In this document: positions 22,976 through 33,836 of the stretch, piece after piece
Layout: each line of letters opens with the position of its first letter
Numbering within the stretch: the stretch's first letter is position 1
Assembly (NCBI GenBank): GCA_037953745.1
Contig: JBAKBP010001427.1
Location: 1 to 64,000, forward strand
Source: Lithodes maja
Lineage: Eukaryota; Arthropoda; Malacostraca; Decapoda; Lithodidae
Direction of reading: 5' to 3'
DNA: 64,000 nucleotides
Notes under the pieces: generated by a model
Told to the model about the DNA's origin: nothing
The model's database searches: none
Seen by the model: the letters and a program-made list of their open reading frames with translations, nothing else
Made by a program: the position numbers and the translations under genes

Positions 22976-23759
22976 GGGGGGCCTTTTTTTTAACCTAACC
23001 CAAGATAATATCTCCTCACATTTTTCCTTAAGCACTTTACTTACCTGCTTCAATTCAACCCAGTTGCCTACAGTACTCGTCTGTCAACTTATCCCCTGAA
23101 CTCTTATGCAATTTCCTCCTCGTGTAACTTTCCCAGTTTCTTCACCACCGATCCTTGCTCTTCCTTTCCTCTACCTATCCTCGTCCACTTCTTTTGTACA
23201 TTCATCTTTGTTAAAAAATAAGAAAATACAATTATAATCGTTTAAAAAGTATCAAATATCTTTCACTGACTCTGATGAAGTGATATTAATCTTAAGCGTT
23301 CATTCTGAAAGAACAGCAATGCGGATGTCAAAATGTTATGTATTTGGTAAAATATATATTATGAATATTGGTAGCGTGTAAATTACCCGGTCACGTCTGT
23401 AATTAGAGAAAATATAAGATATCGTAGGCCAATAATCAGATACTCATATGAGGAACAAGTTTCTACCTCACTGGTAATTACAATGAAACATGATAAAGAG
23501 ATGCCGGTGTAAAATATTATGGGTGAACTTATTATTTGTGGTATAATAGAAACATAAATGCCTGATTTGCGGTCTATGGCAAATACTATATTCAAGATGT
23601 AAATACATATTATATGTAAAACAGGCATATTATGGACAACACATTTGTCTAATCACACTACAGTGAAATCGTAATTTATAGTCATTTACAGACGGCACAC
23701 AGAATATATACAATAATTTTGAACGATAATATCTAATAACGAAATATACAATATACAAT
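22976..23759. other. Interval without recognised features
   Basis: AT-rich; no long open frame or known repeat. Confidence 0.35.
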
Positions 23760-24192
23760 ATGCGGTAATCCCAATATTGACGTACGGAAGTGAAGCATGG
23801 AAAGCCACAAATCAAGAGTGAGAAGGGTGGAAATGAGTTACTTGAGAAGTGTATGTGGAGTAACATGGAGGAACACTGACGAATGGGGAAGTATGTGTGC
23901 TGTGTGGATGTGGATGTGCTGGAAAGTGTGAACAGTGACACCTTTAGATGGTTCGACCATCTATGGGAAGCGAGAACAAAATGTCTAAGAGAGTGTACGA
24001 GAGTGAGATGGAAGGACAGAGAGGGAGAAGCAGACCGAGAGTGAGGTAGAAGGATGGATTGAGAGGTATATGAGTGAAAGGAATGTTGATTGGGAAGAAG
24101 GGCATTGGCTGACAGGGGACAGAGGAGCGTGGGGGCGATTCATTCTTGGTAACCCCTTGGGGATCATGACCTCTAGCAATAGATAGATAGAC
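23760..24192 (+). mobile_element. RTE-type LINE, old 5'-truncated fragment
   Basis: Corresponds to the C-terminal coding end and 3' end of the RTE element at 24340-27335 (TACGGAAGTGAAGCATGG, GATGTGCTGGAAAGTGTGAA, GGGGATCATGAC) and ends in an AGATAGATAGA tail, as that element does. Many substitutions and indels break the frame, so it is an older copy. Confidence 0.85.
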
Positions 24193-24339
24193 TATCTTAT
24201 TTTGTGATTCGATTAGCTAAATAGGTTTAGTTGTTATACTGAAAACACTCATTATTTGGCTTATGTCAGTCACCAATCATGACTGTAACTTTTCCCATGT
24301 TCTCACTATTACCTTTATGGAATACCATAGCTGAATACA
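24193..24339. other. Short spacer between RTE copies
   Basis: Unique-looking AT-rich DNA. The 5' edge of the next RTE copy is not sharply defined. Confidence 0.35.
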
Positions 24340-27335
24340 TAGCTGTGCATGAATGATGGCACAAAAGAGAGAGAGGTTCTGGAAGTGTTAGTGAATGCCA
24401 GGCTGGATGTATGTGGAATGACAGAGACCAAATGGAAAGGTTCAGATGTGAGAGAGTGGGAGTGTGGAATGGGTGTGTGTGCTGGAGTGAGTGAAGGAAC
24501 AGCGAGAGAAGGTGCATGTTTGTTTGTAAGTAGCAAATGGAAGGAATGTGTAAGAGAGTATGGGTCTGTGGGTTCAAGGATTGTGTGGGTGAGAATGAAA
24601 GTAGGAATACAAACGTGGGTGATTGTATGCGTGTATGCCCCGACAGAGGATATACTTGAAAGAAAGAAAGAGGAGTTCTGGATGAATGTGGAGGCGTGCC
24701 TGGAGAAATTTGACAAGAACGAAAGAATATTTCTGATTGGGGATATGAATGGTAAGGTGGGTGATAGGAAAGTTGAGGGAGTGGTGGGAGGGTGGGGGGT
24801 ACCATCAGAGGTGAATGGGAATGGTAGTGCACTTGTGGACGTATGTGTGGGGAGGAGGCTGTGGATAGCCAACACCTTCTTCCGACACAGAATGATCCAC
24901 AGGTACACGTGGAAACGGATGTTGACGATGAAGGATAAGACAGTGGTGGAACGAAAGTCATTGATTGATTATGTATGTGTGGATGAACGAATGAAGAAAT
25001 CTGTGATGGATGCTAGGGTGTATAGGGGTATTGGAGGGGGTCTGTCTGATCATTATGTAGTGGTAGCTAAGGTTAGGATACAAAAGAAGTGGGTGAGGAG
25101 AGCAGGAGGGAGGCGAGAGGAGGGTGGAATGGTGAGGAGGGTGGAGAGGTTGCAGGAGGAGGAAGTCAGGGAGGAGTACAGGAGAGCAGTGGAAAGACGA
25201 CTAGGTGGGTTCGACCTGGAAGTTATGGAGGAAGTGGAGGAGATGAGCAAGGTGTTTAAGGATGAGATCTGTGCAGCATGTGAGGAGGTGTGTGGAGTGA
25301 GGAGAAGAGGGAGGGGAGTGAAAGGTACAGCATGGTGGACAGAAGAGGTAAGAATAGCTGTGGAAGAAAAGAAGAAAGCATATAGAGAGTGGTTGGGTAG
25401 TAGAGGGAATGAAGATTCCGAGAGACAGAAACGAGCGAGGTACGTGGAGAGTAAGAGGGTGGTGAAGAGAGTAGTGAAGGAAAGTAAGAGAAGAGTAGAT
25501 GAGGAATTTGGAAGGAATCTGAGTGTAAAATGGAGGGAGAGTAAGAAACTGTTCTGGAAAGAAGTAAAAAAAGTTAGGGAAGGTAGCAAGGGAAACAGTA
25601 AGGGTGTGAAAGATAAGAATGGGAGAATGCTAGCCGAGAAGCAAGAGAGAGTCGAAAGATGGAGGGAGTACTTCAGTGAGTTGCTAAATGAAAGGAATGA
25701 AGAGCCAGCAAACATAGCTGGATATGGTATGGGAGGGAGAAGAAGAGAAGTAGTGGAGGAGGAGGTGGGGATCAGGAGGTCAGAAGTGTGGGAAGCCATG
25801 AAAAGAGTGAAGTTGGGGAAAGCACCAGGAACAGATGGAGTGTGTGGGGAAATGTTGAGGTATGGTGGTGAGATAGTGATAGAATGGGTATGGAAAATGT
25901 GCAAACTAGCATGGGAGAAGGGGAGTGCACCCGATGACTGGAAGACTGGCATAATAGTCCCCCTATATAAGGGCAAAGGGGAAAGAGGAGTGTGTGGTAA
26001 CCACCGAGGAATATGTCTTCTAAGCGTAGTAGGGAAGGTATACAGTAGGGTAGTGATTGAGAGAGTGAGAGTGAGAACGGAGAAATGGATAGGCGACGAG
26101 CAGGGAGGTTTTAGGAAGGGAAGAGGATGTGTAGATCAGATTTTTACCCTGAATTGTGTTGTGGAGAAGTATCTGGAGAAGAAACAAAAGGTGTATGTTG
26201 CCTTTATGGACTTGGAGAAGGCCTATGACAGAGTGGATAGAGAAGGTTTGTGGAAAGTACTTAGAATATACGGAGTAGAGGGCAAGTTGCTGAAAGCAGT
26301 GAAGAGCATGTATGAGGGTGCAAAGGCGGCAGTACGTGTGGAGAGTGAGCAGAGCGAGTTCTTTGACCTGAATGTTGGTTTGAAACAGGGGTGTGTGATG
26401 TCCCCGTGGTTGTTTACTGTATATATGGATGGAGTTATGAAAGAAATACTATCAAGAGCAGTGGATGTTGGTGTATCGCTGAAAAGGGAGGGAATTGAGT
26501 GGAAGCTACCTATACTGCTGTTTGCGGATGATACAGTTCTGATGAGTGATAATGAATGGGAGTTGCAGGGTCTGGTAAATGAGTTTGGAACAGTGTGCGA
26601 AAAACGGAATTTGAAGGTAAATACGGGGAAGAGCAAGGTTATGGTCTTCGAAAGGGGTGAAGTCACAGAGTGTGAGGTGAAGCTGAACGGTCAGGCTATG
26701 GAGATCGTCAACTCTTTTAAGTATCTGGGCAGTGTGTTGAGTAAAGATGGGACTATGGATGAAGAGGTGCGGGAGAGGGTACAACAGGGGAAGAGGGTTG
26801 TAGGAATGCTAAAAGCAGTAACAAGAAATAGGGTGGTCAGTATGGAAGTGAAGAAGTCCTTGCATGACAGTGTGGTAATCCTGACACTGACTTACGGAAG
26901 CGAAGCATGGACGTTGGTTGAGAGACTTAGACCAAGAGTGAGAGCAGTGGAAATGAATTACTTAAGGAGTGCGTGCGGAGTTACATGGAGGGATACACAG
27001 ACTAATGAGGAAGTAAGAAGGAGGTGTGGTGTGGAGGTAGATGTGCTGGAGAGTGTGAAAAGGAACAACTTGAGATGGTTCGGCCATAATTATGGAACGT
27101 ATGGAAAGCGAGAGAATGACTAAGAGGGTGTACGAGAGCGAGGTGGAGGGACAGAGGGGGAGAGGTAGACCGAATATGAGGTGGAAGGATGGAGTGAGGA
27201 ACTACATGAACGAAGGCGGTGCTGGTTGGGGGGAGTGGCGTCGACTGACTGGGGACAGAGGTGCATGGGGGCGGTTCGTTCATGGCCACCCCTTCGGGGA
27301 TCACGGCGCCAGGCAATAGATAGATAGATAGATAG
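24340..27335 (+). mobile_element. RTE-type LINE (LINE C), nearly full length
   Basis: One coding region for endonuclease and reverse transcriptase followed by a very short 3' end with a (TAGA)n tail at 27315-27335. The compact form and microsatellite tail are usual for RTE-clade LINEs. A second copy, 5'-truncated and on the other strand (35901-37587), differs by only a few residues over 500, so the family moved recently. The 5' edge is uncertain; the first few codons of the endonuclease appear to be lost. Confidence 0.85.
24349..27123 (+). CDS. RTE endonuclease-reverse transcriptase (C-terminus frameshifted)
   Basis: Frame of 924 codons. Residues 1-250 are an APE-type endonuclease (MTETKWKG at the start, FLIGDMNGKVGD, SDHYVVVAKV). 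A basic linker follows. Residues about 480-780 are the reverse transcriptase (KAPGTDGVCGEML, GFRKGRGCVDQI, FMDLEKAYDRVD, LKQGCVMSPWLF, and the catalytic LLFADDTVLMSD near residue 724). The C-terminal domain has YGSEAWTL and CGVEVDVLES. At about 27088 a four-base insertion relative to the minus-strand copy shifts the frame and ends it at 27123; the expected last 75 codons continue in another frame to 27319. The protein nicks target DNA and copies the LINE RNA there. Product with a wrong tail; activity unknown. Confidence 0.85.
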   Translation: MNDGTKEREVLEVLVNARLDVCGMTETKWKGSDVREWECGMGVCAGVSEGTAREGACLFVSSKWKECVREYGSVGSRIVWVRMKVGIQTWVIVCVYAPTEDILERKKEEFWMNVEACLEKFDKNERIFLIGDMNGKVGDRKVEGVVGGWGVPSEVNGNGSALVDVCVGRRLWIANTFFRHRMIHRYTWKRMLTMKDKTVVERKSLIDYVCVDERMKKSVMDARVYRGIGGGLSDHYVVVAKVRIQKKWVRRAGGRREEGGMVRRVERLQEEEVREEYRRAVERRLGGFDLEVMEEVEEMSKVFKDEICAACEEVCGVRRRGRGVKGTAWWTEEVRIAVEEKKKAYREWLGSRGNEDSERQKRARYVESKRVVKRVVKESKRRVDEEFGRNLSVKWRESKKLFWKEVKKVREGSKGNSKGVKDKNGRMLAEKQERVERWREYFSELLNERNEEPANIAGYGMGGRRREVVEEEVGIRRSEVWEAMKRVKLGKAPGTDGVCGEMLRYGGEIVIEWVWKMCKLAWEKGSAPDDWKTGIIVPLYKGKGERGVCGNHRGICLLSVVGKVYSRVVIERVRVRTEKWIGDEQGGFRKGRGCVDQIFTLNCVVEKYLEKKQKVYVAFMDLEKAYDRVDREGLWKVLRIYGVEGKLLKAVKSMYEGAKAAVRVESEQSEFFDLNVGLKQGCVMSPWLFTVYMDGVMKEILSRAVDVGVSLKREGIEWKLPILLFADDTVLMSDNEWELQGLVNEFGTVCEKRNLKVNTGKSKVMVFERGEVTECEVKLNGQAMEIVNSFKYLGSVLSKDGTMDEEVRERVQQGKRVVGMLKAVTRNRVVSMEVKKSLHDSVVILTLTYGSEAWTLVERLRPRVRAVEMNYLRSACGVTWRDTQTNEEVRRRCGVEVDVLESVKRNNLRWFGHNYGTYGKREND

Positions 27336-28002
27336 AATACAATATTTAATGTAAGGGCGAACCATAAGAATTGAGAACACAAGATATGTAATAGTAATGA
27401 TAACTTTATAAGAAATGATTGAATTAATTTAATATATACAGCTTTCATTATGATTACAATTACATATTGGTACATACCCATAAACATCCTCACTACACAA
27501 AATACAACTAAGCTGTGATAGTATTTGATACAACTCTCTGATAGCTTGTGGTCACCATAAAATAATCCAAAACAAAATACGAGTTATTCTTCCGCTTTTG
27601 CCCGGACACACACGCTGAATTGTAAACACAAAGGTTATCCAACAGGATTGGTTTACCAAGAGTTGCAGAATGATTGTTTATTTTAGTACCATTATTTGGT
27701 GTTATCATATGAAGCAGAAGACAATGTCATGTGTTCATATTCATTGATTTGATATTAATGTTACCGGTTTACACCCTTTGTTTTGTAATTACAAGCACTA
27801 TTTCAAGTAAAAATATTGATTAAAGTTTAACACCAGCGTTAAACTACCATACATGTGCAGGTGCAGATACCTTGAAATCAATATTATATCAATGGTATTG
27901 GCTGTAATACATCGCCCAACCATTTTTATACCTCAGCAATATTTTCAATATCGTGACTTACCTGTTTACCCCTTAGTGAGTGACCAGTGCACCATAGACA
28001 CT
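27336..28002. other. Upstream interval, possibly 5' leader of LINE A
   Basis: No open frame with recognised product. The last 100-150 bp may be the 5' untranslated region of LINE A, but there is no second copy with which to set the edge. Confidence 0.35.
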
Positions 28003-28904
28003 ATGGCTAGTGTTGACGAGAGTGCTACTTCTGAAGTTCTCCAGTTGTGCCTTACACTTCAGGAAAGGCTGGAGAAAGTAGAAAAGGAAGTACACATTCT
28101 CAGGGACGAGACTTTAGCATTGAAGATGGCATTAGAAGAAACGAAAAATGCCACTAGTGTAGGAAAACCGGACTCTTCCTGAAGGTGGTAGCTTCAAGTG
28201 CAACTAAGTGCACCTTGAAGAAGCAGTGTGTGACTAAAAAATAAGTACAGCATCCTGGAGGACGAGTGTAATGGCAGTGAAGGCAGAGTGGGGGAAGGAG
28301 ATGACCCGTCTTACAGCGAGGCAGTGAGAGGGGAGGGGAGAAAATCTGCTGCTACTACTGCTGCTACAGGCCGACAACAGAAAAAACTAAGTCTGTTTTC
28401 ATTGTCGGTGATTCAATGCTTAAATACCTTGGCAGGGCTACTAGCACACATGTTGGTAAAGTTGTCTGCCTGCCTGGTGCCGGAGTAGGGAGGGTGGCAG
28501 AGAAGATAGATGGTGTCCTGGAAGTGAGTGGGGAGGACCCCATCATCTTCCTCATCACAGGGAGCAACGACATATGGAAACGTAGGACTGTGCAGTTTTT
28601 CACCAAGTACCAAGAAATGTTTGAGAGGATCAAGATGAAGGGTGGAGTTCCTATGGTACACCGTATCCTGCCAAAATGAGGGGAAAGGAAGGAATGGTCC
28701 TCCAGGGCTATTGATGTAAATAGCCAGCTGGAGAAGTACTGCAAGGCAAATACTATTCCATTCCTGGATAACTGGACCCACTTCTATGGTAATGATGAAC
28801 TGTATGCCTAGGATAGAGTACATCTCTCTCGACTAGGAGCTTCGACCTTAGCCAGCTCACTTGACAAGATTGTTGCTGGGTTTTGTAAAACCCTGGGTGT
28901 GTAA
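28003..28904 (+). pseudogene. LINE A (CR1-like) ORF1 with esterase domain
   Basis: From ATG 28003 about 55 codons form a heptad-like coiled coil (LQERLEKVEKEVHILRDE) ending at a TGA (28180). After a frame change, an SGNH-esterase-like domain follows: VGDSMLKYLG (catalytic Ser block, about 28405), a GAGVGRV block, FLITGSNDIW (the GxND block, about 28550) and DRVHLSRLG (the DxxH block, about 28813). TGA at 28677 and TAG near 28811 interrupt it. Coiled coil plus esterase is the known ORF1 plan of CR1-clade LINEs, where ORF1 protein binds element RNA. This copy cannot make it. Confidence 0.75.
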
Positions 28905-29858
28905 GTAAAATACTGTCTCCAGATGGAGCATCATATGGTACTTCACGTGACAATCAAATAGAATCCCAGCCACATGTAACTGATATTAATGACGAAAATA
29001 GTGATAGAGTAGAATTTCCGTCTCGGTCTAGTAGTTCAACGGAAAATAATAAGTTAGTTAACAACAATAGAACATTAGTTGCAAATAAAAGTAATAGGTT
29101 GAGGGTATATTATACAAATTGTAGAAGTGTATGTAACAAAATGAACGAACTTAGAGCACTTGTTAGCTAAGAAAATATAGACATAATAGCGCTAACTGAA
29201 ACGTGGATTAATACACAACCCAGGCATTTTTGTTTTTGCATAATATGATATACCAGGATATAGTTTGTTTAAATATGACCAAACAAGTAGGAGGGGCGGC
29301 GGTATAGCAGTGTTTGTCAGGAGTACTTTAAAACGCTGTATTAAATCAGGTATTAGACTAAATAATGATAATGAGAGTGTTTGGGGAGAGGTTAACGAAG
29401 GTAGTGAGACCATAGTTATTGGAGTTAGGTATAGACCGCCAAATATGAGTAAAAATGACGGAACATCATTATGGGAGGAAATTAAAATGGCATCAAGGTT
29501 TAGCTATGTGTGCTTTATGGGGGATTTTAATTTTCCGAATATTGATTGGCAGCATCAAATAGGCGACTCTGATTCTGAAGAGTTTATTGAGGTAATACAA
29601 GAGAGTTTTTTATTTCAATTCATAAATCTGCCGACTAGAGGTAATAATATTTTCGATTTAGTTTTCAGTAACAATGAACATATGATAAATAATGTAGAGA
29701 TTGGGGACCACCTAGGAAATAGCGACCACAATTCTGTGTATTTTAATATACAATGGAAAGGTAATACCAGAGAGAATACAACATTAATACCTGACTTCAG
29801 AAAAGCCGATTATGGTGGGCTAAGAAATGCCCTATTAACGGACCCTATGGTCAAACAA
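28905..29858 (+). pseudogene. LINE A (CR1-like) ORF2, endonuclease part
   Basis: The endonuclease starts near 29099 (RVYYTNCRSVCNKMNEL), meets a TAA at about 29167, carries IIALTETWINTQP, and after a frame change near 29245 continues in the frame from 29265 (GGGIAVFVR, VIGVRYRPPN, CFMGDFNFPNIDW, LGNSDHNSVYFN). The metal-binding and SDH motifs of APE-type LINE endonucleases are present. It ends at the MITE at 29863; the next codons of the same protein are found at 37625. Confidence 0.82.
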
Positions 29859-29862
29859 TTAA

Positions 29863-30092
29863 CCCTTTCCAACATATGACGCGATTTTGAGCCTATTGGG
29901 GATACTTTAACACCTTTGTTACCATCAGGGGTGTTTAGAAACCTTTAGTTTAGTTACTTCAACCTCTGCAGTTGTCTTTGAGTTAGCTGTGGTGGGCAGA
30001 AAACTAATTTTGGAGAGGTAATTATAAGAGTGAGATAACTTTATTTCTTATTGCTAATCTGGCAACCTCTGCATCATAAATGCGTGAAAGGG
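29863..30092 (+). mobile_element. TTAA MITE family F2, copy 2 (in LINE A)
   Basis: 230 bp with inverted ends CCCTTTCC / GTGAAAGGG and perfect TTAA at 29859-29862 and 30093-30096. Homologous to 21914-22140. It splits the endonuclease-RT linker of LINE A, immediately before the LINE B insertion. Confidence 0.88.
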
Positions 30093-30096
30093 TTAA

Positions 30097-30647
30097 GTTA
30101 ATGCAGGTTGAATGGCTCACTCATTCAGCCAGGACTGATGATGCTGGTCTTGAATGTGAGCTATTTGCAGACTCATTTAATCTCACTCAACTAGTCAACC
30201 AACCCACCCGTGTACCAGATAATCCTAATCATAATTCCCACCTACTGGACTAATTTTTAACAACCAATTCAGAAAATTATAATGTTACAGTGAGGTCCCC
30301 GCTTGGATCTTCTGATCACTGTCTGATACAGGCCACCTGTCTATCACCTACCACACCTTCCCACTCTGAACCTTTTTTGGTGACTAAATGGCATTACGAT
30401 AGGGCAGACTGGGAGGGTCTTCAAGGTTTCTTTATTGATATTCCCTGGACCTCTTTCTTTTCTAATGATGCACACTCCACCTTACATACAAGATTTTGTA
30501 AAAATTGGAATGGAAACTTTTATTCCTCATCAAAAGTACATTAAAAGATCTAATTCACCTAAATGGTTTGACCATAATTGTGCTAGAGTAACTGAACAAA
30601 AAGCAATAGCCTACAATGCATACACAAGATCATCAAGGAAATGGGTG
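30097..30647 (+). pseudogene. LINE B (jockey-like), endonuclease end and linker
   Basis: 5'-truncated. The frame reads the endonuclease C-terminus (LVNQPTRVPDNPNHNSHLLD, SPLGSSDHCLIQAT), with a stop replacing a codon near 30250 and a frame change near 30530, then the linker (NSPKWFDHNCARV, AIAYNAYTRSSRKW). Cut at 30648 by the TIR element; the next codons resume at 34003. GTTAA near the start and GTTAA after the poly(A) at 37628 may be the target duplication. Confidence 0.8.
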
Positions 30648-30814
30648 CAAGAATTGCTCACAAGGTGATACAAGCATGAAACTTCCCGGAAATGTTCACA
30701 AGGACCTACTTTACAATTTCAGAGCAGGGGCCACCGAGATTTCTGTATTGCATAGCAACGGTTGCCAGGCAAAGCATTTTCCTTAGCAACCGGCAGCAAC
30801 GATGCAGTTTCTGA
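30648..30814 (+). repeat. Left terminal inverted repeat of the TIR element
   Basis: Pairs with 33837-34002. The inner half contains inverted GCAAC-type motifs (AGCAACGGTTGCCAGG and AGCAACCGGCAGCAAC) that could be protein-binding sites. Confidence 0.85.
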
Positions 30815-31427
30815 ACTACTATGAAGTGTTATGACTTTGTACTTTTATTTATTTTCCTATATTCACTCCTAAAATGGTTCAAAAGATGTATAAAAGCATA
30901 TATATCGATATAATAGAGTGAATGTCAGCACACAACCAGGGCACACTGGTGATATCACTGCTGTGTAACTCAGCATGGGGTTCAGTGCCAGCTGATCTAG
31001 ATATACTAGTACTTTAATAAGTAATAGTATATCTAGATCAGTGTCCCAAATGCTATCTAACAGCCCCAAATCCACTAGCTACTAAACTGTAGTTTGTAGT
31101 TGGTAGATGTAGTTAGATAGCCGCGCCTGAATTGACAGGATGTGCCAGCGCGGGAGAGCCGAGCCAAGGGTAACGGGGCTTAAGAATTACCTGGAAGGTG
31201 TACAGATCGCACGGGACTTAAATGGCACTGGATGAACGATCGGGCTAGGTGTAGGGAAAGTGAACCTAGTTGTATCCCATAAAGGAATGTGTGCAACAGA
31301 TGTATTTGATAAAGGTGGTAAAAGGATAAACCCTCAGCCTTAATCATATTTTGTTTCCAGTTTCAGCAAGTTTGATATATTTGATCTGCGCACAGTGATA
31401 GTCAAGACGTACTGAATATTCACAGAA

Positions 31428-33692
31428 ATGGCCAGTGCCTCATCTTCATCTGTGCAAGCAACTGATTGGACTATCTGTGTTTTTTGTCAACTGGACACCA
31501 AAGAGTCTCTCATATCACCAACTGACAGAGGCTATGAAACCATAGTAGACAACATCACACAGTTTAGTAACCTTGACTCAATGCCAATCAAAATCAATCT
31601 GGCACGACTTGACCATGGGAATGGTATTCAATTAACATTGAAAGAACAGAATGCAAAGTGGCACAAATCTTGTTATCAGAAGTTTTCACATACCAAACTG
31701 GAACGCGCAAAACGAAAGCACAAGTCTGAGGAAGATGGGACTGCTTCAAAACGAATTTTCACACGTAGCACTAGCAGTGGTGGTGATACTGCCTCAAGTG
31801 GAACAGTTGGCAGCAATTGTCCCAAATGCTTCTTTTGTTCCCAGCAGCAAACAAAGGAGAACCTCCGCGAAGTCTTTACATTTCAACTAGATTTTCGTAT
31901 GAGGAAATGCGCACATGATCTACAAGATGAAAATCTTCTTGCAAAATTAAGTGCAGGAGACCTTATTGCCCAGGAGGCAAAGTATCATGCAAACTGCCTT
32001 ACAAACCTGTACAATAGAGCATGTGCAAAGGTATCACAGGATCAGGATGCCTCAGATGACCAGACATGTAAAGGAATTGCTTTGGCTCAGCTGATTTCCT
32101 ACATTGAGGAGAAGAGGCAAGATGAGGATGTGAAGGTGTTCAGACTTGCAGATCTTGTGAAGTTCTACACTGACAGGCTAAATCAACTTGGAGTGGATGT
32201 TACTGCACGAGTAAACAGTAAGCATCTGAAAGACCGCATTCTCATGCATCTCCCAAGGATGAAAGCTTACAAAGAAGGACGAGATGTGTTCATGGCTTGT
32301 GAAGAAGATGTTGGCTCTATTCTCCGAGAAGGATACCAGACTGATCAAGACGAGCAGAGTGTCATGATGACCCAAATTGCTGAAATGATCCGACAGGACA
32401 TCTTCGCACACAAAATAACATTCTCTGGATCGTTTGGCCATAACAGCCAAGTGGAGTCTGTTCCACGGTCCCTTTTGTCACTGGTCAGCATGCTTATCAA
32501 TGGTTCAAACATCACAGATCAAACATCCAACACAACTATCAGCCAACCAATACTATCCATTGCTCAGCTGTTGGTGTACAACAGCATCAAGAGACGCAGG
32601 GATTCTGTGAGAAATCCACAAGTATATCACAGCAAAGATCGTGAAACGCCACTACCCGTCTATGTAGGCCTTAAGGCTCATGCACTAACCAGAGATAGAA
32701 AGTTGATTGAGAGTCTATATACTCTTGGTATGTCGGCATCATACAACCGCACAATGGACTTGATCACATCATTGGGTAATAACGTCTGTGACTATTACCA
32801 TCAGATTGGCACAGTCTGTCCTCCTCAACTTCGCAAAGGGCATTTCATCACCAGTGCTGCAGACAACATCGACCACAACCCTAGCTCTGCGACATCTACA
32901 AGTTCATTCCATGGCACCAGTGATGCTGTTATGCAGGGCTTCCACAAGATCCTTGTTCGAACTGTGGACACTGACGTGGTAGTATTGGCAGTGGCAGTCG
33001 TACAGCAGCTGGCTCAGAGACAGCAGATAGAACTCTGGATTGCCTTTGGTTGTGGAAAGGACTTTAGGTACATCCCAGCTCATGAAATATGTGCTTCACT
33101 TGGCACAGAAAGATCCTTGGCACTGCATGTGTTCCATGCTTATACAGGTTGTGATACCGTGTCCCATCTGGTCCAGGTGGGAAAGAAGACTGCATGGAAA
33201 GTGTGGGAGGCACATTATGAATTTACTGTGACATTCTATGAGCTGCACAATGCACCTGAACAAATTGGTGAAGCGACTGAGGCTTCTCTGGAGTACTTCA
33301 CCATTCGACTCTATGACAGGACAGCAACTTCTCGTTCCATCAATGAAGTCAGAAAGAATCTGTTCATCCACAAAGGACGTCAGATATCATGTCTACCTCC
33401 AACCAAGGCTGCTCTACAGCAACACATGAAGAGGGCAGTACTACAAGGTGGGCACCACTGGGGCTGCACCACGGTGCCAGAACGACAGTTGCCCTCTCCA
33501 AGTGAGTGGGGATGGACTTGCCCAGAAAAGTGGAGGCCTCTGTGGTCTAACTTGCCCGAAGCCAGTGCAACCTGCCCAGAACTACTGAAGTGTTCTTGCC
33601 GAGGAGGATGCACAGACTGCAAATGTGTTGATGCGCATCTAAAATGCACAGCCTACTGCAAATGCAAAAGTGACTGTGACAACAGTGTCTGA
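31428..33692 (+). CDS. Uncharacterised 754-aa zinc-finger/Cys-rich protein, probably transposon-borne
   Basis: Intact ATG-to-TGA frame. Two CxxC...HxxC zinc modules open it (Cys17, Cys20, His79, Cys82; then Cys134, Cys137, His187, Cys190). The centre has TPLPVYVGLKAHALTRD, CPPQLRKGHFITSAADNIDH and FHGTSDAV; then VDTDVVVLAVAVVQQL, GKDFRYIPAHEI, HAYTGCDTVSHL and a C-terminal EWGWTC block. About residues 716-750 are a CXC-type tail (CSCRGGCTDCKCVDAHLKC). From memory, family members elsewhere carry between FHGT and DTDVVVL a long extra region, part of which is preserved in the pseudogene at 2705-3745 (DGGSLLHRLPW, GDAD). This copy therefore looks internally deleted but re-joined in frame. Function unknown; DNA binding by the Cys modules is inference. 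Confidence 0.7.
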   Translation: MASASSSSVQATDWTICVFCQLDTKESLISPTDRGYETIVDNITQFSNLDSMPIKINLARLDHGNGIQLTLKEQNAKWHKSCYQKFSHTKLERAKRKHKSEEDGTASKRIFTRSTSSGGDTASSGTVGSNCPKCFFCSQQQTKENLREVFTFQLDFRMRKCAHDLQDENLLAKLSAGDLIAQEAKYHANCLTNLYNRACAKVSQDQDASDDQTCKGIALAQLISYIEEKRQDEDVKVFRLADLVKFYTDRLNQLGVDVTARVNSKHLKDRILMHLPRMKAYKEGRDVFMACEEDVGSILREGYQTDQDEQSVMMTQIAEMIRQDIFAHKITFSGSFGHNSQVESVPRSLLSLVSMLINGSNITDQTSNTTISQPILSIAQLLVYNSIKRRRDSVRNPQVYHSKDRETPLPVYVGLKAHALTRDRKLIESLYTLGMSASYNRTMDLITSLGNNVCDYYHQIGTVCPPQLRKGHFITSAADNIDHNPSSATSTSSFHGTSDAVMQGFHKILVRTVDTDVVVLAVAVVQQLAQRQQIELWIAFGCGKDFRYIPAHEICASLGTERSLALHVFHAYTGCDTVSHLVQVGKKTAWKVWEAHYEFTVTFYELHNAPEQIGEATEASLEYFTIRLYDRTATSRSINEVRKNLFIHKGRQISCLPPTKAALQQHMKRAVLQGGHHWGCTTVPERQLPSPSEWGWTCPEKWRPLWSNLPEASATCPELLKCSCRGGCTDCKCVDAHLKCTAYCKCKSDCDNSV

Positions 33693-33836
33693 AGCTTTAG
33701 GAGTGGCATTTTTATAGCCTGACTTGCCCTAAATTGGATTTTATGCCACATAATTCTTGTATATGATCTCCAAATGCAATGCTACATGTTTTTTAGAACA
33801 AGGAGTTGAGAAAAAAACCATAGCACCTCAGTTTTC

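Noticed and set aside
24266..25976. Minus-strand frames of 197-307 codons, Ser/Thr/Pro-rich
   Set aside because: Antisense shadows of the RTE coding region; the plus strand has endonuclease and RT motifs. The same shadows recur at 36445-37006 opposite the minus RTE copy.
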